From SLST01 sp046538735 (lineage in GTDB: Bacteria > Spirochaetota > Spirochaetia > DSM-27196 > SLST01), in the NCBI GenBank assembly GCA_046538735.1, contig JBKHII010000070.1:1-13634 (forward strand): a stretch of 13,634 nucleotides of DNA, read 5' to 3'. The position numbers and the translations under genes are program-made. Positions 6,875-13,634 of this stretch are shown piece by piece. The first letter of the stretch is position 1; the number at the start of each line of letters is the position of its first letter. The notes under the pieces were generated by a model. That model was not told where the DNA came from. It searched no databases and worked only from the letters and a program-made list of their open reading frames with translations.

Positions 6875-8012
6875 GGGCCGCCTCCGTCGCACGCGCCTCG
6901 CTCTCCTCCCGAGCCACGTTGAGAAGCAGTCCGGACATGATGAGCGTGATGAGAATCGCGGAGCCCCCGTGCGAGAAGAATGGGAGCGGGATTCCGGTCG
7001 CCGGCACCAGACCGCTGACGACGGCCATGTTCAGCAGCGCCTGAAGCGCGATGACGCTCGTCAGCCCGAATGCAAGCAGCGACCGGAACGTGCTCGTCGC
7101 GGTGAACGCGAGCTGGTACCCCTTCACCGCGAACGCGGCGAAGAGACCGAGCACGACCACGACGCCTGCGAAGCCCAGCTCCTCGCCATAGACCGCGAAC
7201 ACGAAATCGGAGTGCGGCTCGGGAAGCGAGCCGTACTTCTGGATGCTCTGACCGACTCCGCGCCCCCAGAGCCCTCCGTTCTCGAGCGCGCGCTCGGCCG
7301 CGAGCACCTGGTAACCCGACCCGAACCGGTCAAGATTCGGATCCAGGAACGCGAGTATACGGAGAACCCGGTGCTCACGCGTGAGCAGCAGGATGACGGT
7401 CAGGGGAATCGTAACGATACCCAGCCCGATGAAGAACCGCAGGCGCACCTTTGCGACAAACAGGACGAGCAGCGAGACGAGCACCACGAACACGGAGGTC
7501 GAGAAGTCGTTCTGCAGGTAGATCAGGCCACCGAAGACCGCGACGACGATGAGCGGCGGCACGACGTTGTTCACGGTATCGTCCAGGCGATCGCGTTTCC
7601 GATCGAGAATGTGAGCAAGGTAGAAGACGAGCACGACCTTCACCAACTCGGACGGCTGGAAACTGAAACCGAACATGAGAATCCAGCGTCGGCCCCCCAG
7701 ATACTCCTCGCCCAATCCCGGGACGAAGGTGAGTGCCATCAAGCCGAGCGCGGCAGCGATCATCAACGGGACGATCGACCGGAGGAAGGAGAGCGGGACG
7801 CGATACGCGAAAACCGCGGTCGTTACGCCGAGCAGCACCCAGATCGTTTGCCTGCGGATCAGACGAAACGGGTCGCCGTAGAGCTGCTCGGCCCAATTGT
7901 GCGACGCTGAGAAGAGTGCCGACAACCCGAGCCCGATGAGCAGGAAGAGCAGCACGATCAGCGACGGGTCGGTACGCTGCGTGACCCGCTCCACGGCGAA
8001 GCGCTCACTCAT
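6867..8012 (-). CDS. ftsW: Septal peptidoglycan polymerase FtsW (SEDS family)
   Basis: Multi-pass SEDS glycosyltransferase that polymerises lipid II at the septum, normally with a class B PBP (FtsI). 381 residues with about ten hydrophobic segments beginning near residue 18. Family marks: FQPSEL at 118-123, the long loop with LPEPHSDFVFAVYGEELG at 263-280 containing the presumed catalytic Asp269, and GIPLPFFSHGG at 340-350. In that last motif His348 stands where Tyr is common. SEDS proteins FtsW and RodA are hard to separate by eye; the dcw context favours FtsW. The start at 8012 is set by GAGGAGG 6 nt upstream and overlaps murF by 8 nt; an upstream start at 8042 would add ten residues. No partner ftsI is in the window. 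Confidence 0.93.
   Translation of the reverse strand: MSERFAVERVTQRTDPSLIVLLFLLIGLGLSALFSASHNWAEQLYGDPFRLIRRQTIWVLLGVTTAVFAYRVPLSFLRSIVPLMIAAALGLMALTFVPGLGEEYLGGRRWILMFGFSFQPSELVKVVLVFYLAHILDRKRDRLDDTVNNVVPPLIVVAVFGGLIYLQNDFSTSVFVVLVSLLVLFVAKVRLRFFIGLGIVTIPLTVILLLTREHRVLRILAFLDPNLDRFGSGYQVLAAERALENGGLWGRGVGQSIQKYGSLPEPHSDFVFAVYGEELGFAGVVVVLGLFAAFAVKGYQLAFTATSTFRSLLAFGLTSVIALQALLNMAVVSGLVPATGIPLPFFSHGGSAILITLIMSGLLLNVAREESEARATEAAHG
6881..6885 (-). promoter_or_regulatory. Ribosome binding site deciding the ftsQ start
   Basis: GGAGG with a 6-nt spacer to the ATG at 6874, inside the 3' end of ftsW. It favours 6874 over the in-frame codon at 6892. Confidence 0.65.
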
Positions 8013-9438
8013 CGCCGGCCTCCTCGGATGCTTCGTTCGCACGCGTCAGCACCGGCGTGAGCCGCTCGAGCGCGAGCGAGCGCGACGCTTTCAGAAGCAC
8101 CAGATCGCCCCCGCGGACCGAACCGGCGCGCTCCACGACCGCGTCCCACTCCTCCGAGGAGAACGAGCGGAACTCGGACGCCCTCCTCTCCGTGGAAGCT
8201 CTGCTCTGCTCGAGTGCGCGCACGAACTCGTCGCCCACGAACCACACGGCGTCCAGGGGCGCGCGAAGCGCGAGCGACGCGATCTCTACGTGCGCCTTCT
8301 CGCTCTCCTCGCCAAGCTCCTTCATCGCGCCGAGGATCGCGATCTTGCGCCCGTCCGCGTGCGTACGGTCGAGAAGCTCGAGCGCCGAGCGCATGGACTC
8401 CGGATTCGCGTTGTAACAGTCCTGGATCACCGTGACGTCGCCCCGGATGACCTGCGACCGACCGAAGGTGGGCGCGACCGCCTCGATCCCCTCCCGGATG
8501 GCGACGAACGGCACGTCCAACAGCCGCGCGACGGTGATCACGCCGATCGCGTTGGACACCATCTGCGCGCCGGGCAGCGCAAGACGGATCTCCCCTTCAC
8601 GGCAGGCGAGCATCGATCCTTCGATCCCGCGCGGCTCCACGCCGGTCACGCCTGCGCTCTCCATGCTGTAGCGAACGACGGTTCCGTGCACACCGTCCGA
8701 CAGGAAGTCGGCGTACCGGTCTCCGGCGGGCACGACGGCCGTCTGGTCTCCGGTGAAGAACGAGAAGATCGCTCGCTTCTCGCGCGCGATCGCTTCCTGA
8801 GACCCGACCATCCCGATGTGCGCCCGCCCGATATTCGTGATAAGGCCGACGTTGGGCTCCACGAGCTCCGCGAGCAGTTTCATCTCGCCCGGTCGGTTCA
8901 TCCCCATCTCGAAGACGCCGTATCGGTGGTGCTCGCGGATCCGCAGGAGCTCCATCGGAAGCCCGATGTCCGAATTGAAGTTCCCGTGGCTGTAAACGGT
9001 CGGCGCCACGCGCCCGAGTATCGACGCGAGCATCTCCTTCACCGTGGTCTTGCCGTTGCTTCCCGTGATGCCTATTCGCGTCAGACCGGAGAACTGCCTC
9101 CGCCACCGAAGCGCGAGCGACTGGAGCGCGGCCAGCGTGTCGTCCACGGGCAGCAGGCGCACGCTCCCAAAGACGCTCCGGCGAACTGCCGCAAGACGAT
9201 CCGACGCCACGAGCGCGCACGTCGCACCGCCCTGCACCGCCTGATCCACGTAGTTGTGTCCGTCCGTGCGCGCGCCGGGCAACGCAACGAAGAGGCAGCC
9301 CGCCCGCGTGAGCCGTGAGTCGACGCACGCGCCGTTGAGCTCCCGGCTCAGTGGCGCGCCGATGACGGAGATCTGATCCACGAGGTGACCGTCCTCGGTG
9401 AGCCAGCGGACGACGTCCGCGAACGGAATCCCGCTCAC
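8005..9438 (-). CDS. murF: UDP-N-acetylmuramoyl-tripeptide--D-alanyl-D-alanine ligase MurF
   Basis: Cytoplasmic ATP-dependent ligase that adds D-Ala-D-Ala to the UDP-MurNAc tripeptide, the last cytoplasmic step before MraY. 477 residues, normal for the family. Three Mur-ligase domains are recognisable. The N-terminal substrate domain (to about 115) has DSRLTRAGCLFVALPG. The central ATPase has the P-loop GITGSNGKTT (123-132), HGNFNSDIGLP (151-161), FEMGMNRPGEM (176-186) and ITNIGRAHIG (200-209). The C-terminal domain opens with DCYNANPESM (340-349), characteristic of MurF rather than MurC/D/E. The start is GTG at 9438, in a GTGA overlap with ftsL, with GGGAGG at 9443-9448. It is the only Mur ligase in the window; the other precursor enzymes must lie elsewhere. 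Confidence 0.97.
   Translation of the reverse strand: MSGIPFADVVRWLTEDGHLVDQISVIGAPLSRELNGACVDSRLTRAGCLFVALPGARTDGHNYVDQAVQGGATCALVASDRLAAVRRSVFGSVRLLPVDDTLAALQSLALRWRRQFSGLTRIGITGSNGKTTVKEMLASILGRVAPTVYSHGNFNSDIGLPMELLRIREHHRYGVFEMGMNRPGEMKLLAELVEPNVGLITNIGRAHIGMVGSQEAIAREKRAIFSFFTGDQTAVVPAGDRYADFLSDGVHGTVVRYSMESAGVTGVEPRGIEGSMLACREGEIRLALPGAQMVSNAIGVITVARLLDVPFVAIREGIEAVAPTFGRSQVIRGDVTVIQDCYNANPESMRSALELLDRTHADGRKIAILGAMKELGEESEKAHVEIASLALRAPLDAVWFVGDEFVRALEQSRASTERRASEFRSFSSEEWDAVVERAGSVRGGDLVLLKASRSLALERLTPVLTRANEASEEAGDE
8019..8025 (-). promoter_or_regulatory. Ribosome binding site deciding the ftsW start
   Basis: GAGGAGG with a 6-nt spacer to the ATG at 8012, contained in the last codons of murF. 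It favours 8012 over the in-frame codon at 8042. Confidence 0.7.
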
Positions 9439-9719
9439 TCGTCCTCCCGGCTGCGCGGCGTCTCGAGACGCGTTATGTCTTCCGGTGAGATGCGTTCCAG
9501 ATCGAGCGTCTCTTCCGCGAGCATCCCGATCCGGTGCGGGCTCGTCAGAACCGAGAGCGCAAGAATCGCCCGCTTGTTCTCCTCGATCAACTCGCGTTGC
9601 TCATCTTCGAGCTCGCCGATTCGGCGCTCGAGTCGGCCGTACCGGAACGCCTGAACAACGTTCGCGAAGAGCAGGACGGGAACAAGGATGATCATGAAGG
9701 CGACGAGCGGCCTCTTCAT
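9435..9719 (-). CDS. ftsL: FtsL-like small divisome protein
   Basis: 94-residue bitopic protein. It has a three-residue cytoplasmic tip (MKR), one membrane segment (about 4-24) and a charged coiled coil (about 27-58, with RLERRIGELEDEQRELIEEN). The family-like ending LTSPHRIGMLAEETLDL (58-74) recalls the FtsL pattern of a Pro-containing turn, Arg-Ile and a helix ending in a Leu-rich motif. In the divisome FtsL works with FtsB/DivIC and FtsQ and activates FtsW-FtsI. Sequence identity in this family is very low, so topology, size and the position directly after rsmH carry the call. ATG 9719 overlaps the rsmH stop as ATGA and has GGAGG 4 nt upstream (9724-9728). The frame is open back to 10058, but that part is a shadow of rsmH. 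It could alternatively be a DivIC/FtsB-type protein. Confidence 0.82.
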   Translation of the reverse strand: MKRPLVAFMIILVPVLLFANVVQAFRYGRLERRIGELEDEQRELIEENKRAILALSVLTSPHRIGMLAEETLDLERISPEDITRLETPRSREDE

Positions 9720-10606
9720 GCGGCCTCCGCGGCCCGTTCGATGACCCTGAGCTTCGCGCTGCGGGCCGCCGGGTTCTCGGCAGCCTCCGCCTCGGAAGGC
9801 ACCACAGGCTTCCTGGTGACGACCGTATACAGCCCGTCCAACGCGATCTCGCGAAAGCGATGCTTCACGATCCGATCCTCCAGCGAGTGGAACGAGATGA
9901 TGCCGAGCCGTCCCCCCGGGGCAAGGCGCCCGAGCGCGAGCGGAATGACCCGCTCGATCCGGTCGAGCTCGCGATTGACCGCGATGCGCAGCGCCTGAAA
10001 CGTGCGCGTCGCCGGATGGATTCGTCCGTGCCGGTACGAGGGAGGAACGCTGCGCCAAATCGCATCCGCGAGCTGTTTCGTCGTCTCGAACGGATGCTCG
10101 TCGCGCTCGTGCGCGATACGCGCGGCAATCCTGCGGCTGAGGCGTTCCTCACCGTACGAGAAGATGAGGTCGGCGAGCTCCGTCTCGGGTAGCTCGTTGA
10201 CGAGGTTGGAGGCCGAGCGCTCCTGACGCTCGTCCAGGCGCATGTCGAGCGCTTCGTCGGCTCGAAACGAGAAGCCGCGCCCCGCCTGCGAGAAATGGTA
10301 CATGGAGACGCCCAAGTCCATGAGCACACGGTCGGGGGCGAGCGTCGATGTCTCAAAGTAGTCGTCGAACCACGCGTTCACGTATGCAACCCGATCCTCA
10401 TAGTCGGCCAGGCGCTCTCGCGCCCGGCCCATCATCGTTGCGTCGGCGTCTATGCCGACGACGCGCAGCGAGGGAAAACGCTGCAGGAAGCGAACCGAAT
10501 GCCCGCCTTCTCCCAGAGTCGCATCAACAAGAACCGAATCCGGCTTCGTTGGTTCCAGGTACGTCAGTACCTCGTCCACGAGGACCGACCGATGGACCGG
10601 TTCCAT
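9716..10606 (-). CDS. rsmH: 16S rRNA (cytosine(1402)-N(4))-methyltransferase RsmH (MraW)
   Basis: SAM-dependent methyltransferase that modifies C1402 of 16S rRNA in the decoding centre. 296 residues, close to family length. Motifs: HRSVLVDEVL (5-14), SAM-binding VDATLGEGGHS (27-37), GIDADATM (51-58), DLGVS (97-101), ALDMRLD (119-125), RIHPATRTFQALRIAVN (195-211), ISFHSLEDRIVK (237-248) and NPAARSAKLRVIER (278-291). The family more often has NPRSRSAKLR in the last motif. ATG 10606 is preceded by GGAGG at 10611-10615 with a 4-nt spacer and starts 10 nt after the mraZ stop. It overlaps ftsL by 4 nt. Confidence 0.97.
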   Translation of the reverse strand: MEPVHRSVLVDEVLTYLEPTKPDSVLVDATLGEGGHSVRFLQRFPSLRVVGIDADATMMGRARERLADYEDRVAYVNAWFDDYFETSTLAPDRVLMDLGVSMYHFSQAGRGFSFRADEALDMRLDERQERSASNLVNELPETELADLIFSYGEERLSRRIAARIAHERDEHPFETTKQLADAIWRSVPPSYRHGRIHPATRTFQALRIAVNRELDRIERVIPLALGRLAPGGRLGIISFHSLEDRIVKHRFREIALDGLYTVVTRKPVVPSEAEAAENPAARSAKLRVIERAAEAA

Positions 10607-10616
10607 GCACCCTCCG

Positions 10617-11057
10617 TTAGAAGGAGACGAGCCCTCCCAGTTCCTCGGCTGCTTCCTGCAGCTCCGCCTCGCTCTCCTGTTCGTACTGCTGGTACGCCTC
10701 GGCGTCCCAGATCTCCATATACCGCTCCATCACGAGGAGCCGGGTCTCTCTGTTCAAGTCCGCGGACTCAAGCAGCGATTTCGGGATGTTGAGCCGCCCC
10801 GTCTTGTCGAGCTCGATCTCCTGCGCCGGCGCGATGATGCGACGCTGCAGCAGTCGGCCCCGTTTCGAGAGCGGCGACGACGCGCTCATCAGTCTCGATG
10901 AGAACTCGCGCCACTCCTCGGGCGGAAAGAGCCAGAGGCAGCGGTCGATGCCGCGGGTCGCGACGAGCGAATTGCCACGTATCTCGTTTCGGATCCGGGA
11001 CGGTATGAGCAACCTCCCCTTCTCGTCGAGCGTGATATGGAATTCGCCCGTGTTCAT
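10617..11057 (-). CDS. mraZ: Transcriptional regulator MraZ
   Basis: AbrB/SpoVT-like DNA-binding protein that forms a ring-shaped oligomer and controls its own dcw operon by binding tandem repeats near the promoter. 146 residues from ATG 11057. The two half-domains each carry the DxxxR motif: DEKGRLLIP (11-19) and DKTGRLNIP (84-92), the expected internal duplication. An acidic Glu/Gln-rich tail (about 122-140) follows. The start MNTGEFHITLDEKGR matches the family pattern of a short M-x-x-G-E opening; a GTG two codons upstream (11063) is possible. GGTGG about 7 nt upstream is the likely ribosome site and overlaps the last, weakest operator repeat. It is first in the operon, directly downstream of a strong promoter and repeat array. 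Confidence 0.96.
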   Translation of the reverse strand: MNTGEFHITLDEKGRLLIPSRIRNEIRGNSLVATRGIDRCLWLFPPEEWREFSSRLMSASSPLSKRGRLLQRRIIAPAQEIELDKTGRLNIPKSLLESADLNRETRLLVMERYMEIWDAEAYQQYEQESEAELQEAAEELGGLVSF

Positions 11058-11066
11058 CCCCACGCC

Positions 11067-11101
11067 ACCACCGCTTTACCTCTTTCTCCCACTTTTTCCC
11101 A
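11067..11101 (-). promoter_or_regulatory. Putative MraZ operator (tandem TGGGA repeats, 10-bp period)
   Basis: On the minus strand two exact TGGGA pentamers (11101-11097 and 11091-11087) are separated by 5 nt. They are followed in the same 10-bp register by degenerate copies AGGTA (11081-11077) and GTGGT (11071-11067). TGGAT at 11111-11107 may be a further weak copy upstream. Known MraZ operators are TGGGN repeats with 5-nt spacers, so spacing and sequence both fit. The array begins just after the predicted transcription start and runs into the leader of mraZ, consistent with autorepression. Exact extent is uncertain. Confidence 0.8.
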
Positions 11102-11111
11102 CCATCATCCA

Positions 11112-11139
11112 ATTGTACGCCGCAGCGCGGGGATGTCAA
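11112..11139 (-). promoter_or_regulatory. Housekeeping-type promoter of the mraZ/dcw operon
   Basis: TTGACA (-35, 11139-11134), a 16-nt spacer and TACAAT (-10, 11117-11112) on the minus strand. The -35 is a perfect match and the -10 differs at one base from the sigma-70 consensus. Predicted transcription start is near 11105, leaving a leader of about 48 nt before the mraZ ATG. It lies in the only sizeable intergenic gap and directly abuts the TGGGA array. Confidence 0.78.
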
Positions 11140-11224
11140 CGAGAGGTAGACAGAATAGTGCCCCCAGTTTTATCGCACGGAGGAGAGTTGCTACATGTCT
11201 GTTAAGGAAATCCGAGACGAGGCG

Positions 11225-12850
<1,626 letters not shown>

Positions 12851-12864
12851 AGTCCTTCCGAAGC

Positions 12865-13605
12865 TTAGTTGAACAGGAGATCCTCGTCGACGAGGTCGAG
12901 GATGCGCTGCGGCACCCGCCTGCCGGACGGCGGCAGATCAAGATCCTGGATTCCGGTCTGAGCGATGATCTCGTCGCTCGGCAGCTGCGGCCCCACGGGG
13001 GCGTCCCCGATCGTGGCCCGCGGAACGTTGATCACATTCGAGACCGCGAGCTGTCGCTCGCTTCCATCCACGATCGCGACGAGCGCAAGCCGATAGAAGG
13101 TCTCCTGTTCAGGCAGGTTTATGTACCATCGACTATCGAGCAACGTGACCGGTATGTCGAACTGCTCGCTCGCGGCGGACAGGCTCGTCTCGGGCTCGTG
13201 GATGCTGTACACGCGGAGAACGAGCCCCTCGAACGCATCCGACTTGCCGAACTCGCGTCGGTCCGACTCTTTCAGGTCCCAGTACGCAAATGCCCAGCTC
13301 GGATCTCTGAGCATCAACACGACGCGAGTCTCGTTGTAGCTTTCGGCCGGCTCGACCTCTTCTCCCGGCCGATGCTCCAACTCCTCAGCTGCCTGAATGT
13401 CGTACTTCGTCTCCTCGATCCGTACCGAATGATTGTTCGCTTGCCGATGCTCGAGAAGCCACTCCTCCGCGGCCTCCTCAACGATCTCCTCGAGCTCCTC
13501 GCGCGTGACGTTCTCGGGCACCTCGGCACCGTAGTTGTCCGCCAAGCGCAGGAGAGCTTCCAATGAGGCGTCGGACAGGGTCCACCTGTTCACCATCACC
13601 ACCAT
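12865..13605 (-). CDS. DUF4912-domain protein
   Basis: 246 residues from ATG 13605; function not established. Three parts can be seen. Residues about 7-52 (TLSDASLEALLRLADNYG ... REELEEIVEEA) resemble a small helical SAP/Rho-N-like module. An acidic linker (about 65-92) follows. A DUF4912-type beta domain (about 93-198) has the hallmark LMLRDPSWAFAYWDL (97-111), then RLALVAIVDGSERQLAVSNVINVPR (as two segments, 172-196). The C-terminus ends with VPQRILDLVDEDLLFN. The aromatic-rich beta domain resembles a carbohydrate-binding fold, and the tight link to a GH57 branching enzyme points to glucan metabolism; both are inference. The start is uncertain: candidates are 13605, ATG 13596 and GTG 13593, none with a good ribosome site, and the frame is open to the window edge. 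Confidence 0.78.
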   Translation of the reverse strand: MVVMVNRWTLSDASLEALLRLADNYGAEVPENVTREELEEIVEEAAEEWLLEHRQANNHSVRIEETKYDIQAAEELEHRPGEEVEPAESYNETRVVLMLRDPSWAFAYWDLKESDRREFGKSDAFEGLVLRVYSIHEPETSLSAASEQFDIPVTLLDSRWYINLPEQETFYRLALVAIVDGSERQLAVSNVINVPRATIGDAPVGPQLPSDEIIAQTGIQDLDLPPSGRRVPQRILDLVDEDLLFN

Positions 13606-13629
13606 AGGGAGAGCGAGCACGCATGTCAA
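13601..13629 (-). promoter_or_regulatory. Possible promoter over the 5' end of the DUF4912 gene
   Basis: TTGACA at 13629-13624, a 17-nt spacer and TATGGT at 13606-13601. The -35 is perfect but the -10 matches only 4 of 6. If used, transcription would start near 13594, at or beside the ATG 13596/GTG 13593, which would mean a leaderless mRNA. A chance match is a real possibility. Confidence 0.3.
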
Positions 13630-13634
13630 TAATC

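Larger units (their letters stand above)
11058..11224. other. 167-bp intergenic region between the GH57 gene and mraZ
   Basis: This is the only gap above 50 bp in the window. It holds the mraZ promoter and operator. I see no stem-loop with a T-run after the GH57 stop (TAG at 11227-11225), so transcription of the upstream pair may run into mraZ or end Rho-dependently. A small CCGC-AGC-GCGG palindrome at 11120-11130 lies in the promoter spacer and is too weak to call a terminator. Confidence 0.6.

Noticed and set aside
5411..6922. 503-codon plus-strand open frame opposite ftsA and ftsQ.
   Set aside because: Shadow of two well-supported genes. Serine/threonine/arginine-rich low-complexity translation with no domain.
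9719..10058. N-terminal extension of ftsL into rsmH.
   Set aside because: FtsL proteins are about 90-120 residues with the membrane segment at the N-terminus; the extension is a shadow of rsmH, and GGAGG marks 9719.
11120..11130. CCGC-AGC-GCGG palindrome as a terminator after the GH57 gene.
   Set aside because: Four-base stem, no T-run, nearly 100 nt after the stop codon, and inside the mraZ promoter spacer.

Overview
The window is a compact bacterial chromosome segment, GC-rich throughout, in which every supported gene lies on the minus strand. It therefore reads from the right edge to the left. Its core is a division-and-cell-wall (dcw) cluster: mraZ, rsmH, ftsL, murF, ftsW, ftsQ, ftsA, ftsZ. 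The same gene string continues without a break into xerD, a TPR lipoprotein gene, dprA and xerC, the last of which runs off the left edge. To the right, separated by 167 bp, is a two-gene unit: a DUF4912 protein and a GH57 alpha-glucan branching enzyme.

Organism: probably a free-living, GC-rich member of the Spirochaetota (Spirochaetales). This is inference from gene order, not from a marker gene. The reduced dcw cluster passes directly from ftsL to murF, without ftsI, murE, mraY, murD, murG, murC or ddl, and has Xer recombinase and dprA genes after ftsZ. From memory this resembles Treponema-type clusters. A DUF4912 gene next to a GH57 gene also fits.

Layout from right to left: 13605-12865 DUF4912; 12850-11225 GH57 branching enzyme; 11224-11058 intergenic region with a consensus-like promoter (TTGACA, 16 nt, TACAAT) followed by a tandem 10-bp-period TGGGA array that looks like the MraZ operator; 11057-10617 mraZ; 10606-9716 rsmH; 9719-9435 ftsL; 9438-8005 murF; 8012-6867 ftsW; 6874-6044 ftsQ; 6051-4804 ftsA; 4759-3575 ftsZ; 3585-2674 xerD; 2674-1916 TPR lipoprotein; 1919-924 dprA; 927-1 xerC (3' end cut).

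The genes from mraZ to xerC are almost certainly one operon. Apart from gaps of 10 nt (mraZ-rsmH) and 44 nt (ftsA-ftsZ), every junction overlaps by 1 to 11 nt and no terminator is visible. The products cover division control (MraZ, RsmH), septal peptidoglycan precursor and polymer synthesis (MurF, FtsW), divisome scaffold (FtsL, FtsQ), the Z-ring and its membrane anchor (FtsZ, FtsA), and chromosome dimer resolution (XerC and XerD together). DprA handles incoming or single-stranded DNA. I found no RNA gene, CRISPR array, insertion sequence or phage. No clearly novel system is present; the most interesting points are the operon architecture, the promoter/MraZ operator, and the uncharacterised TPR lipoprotein and DUF4912 protein.
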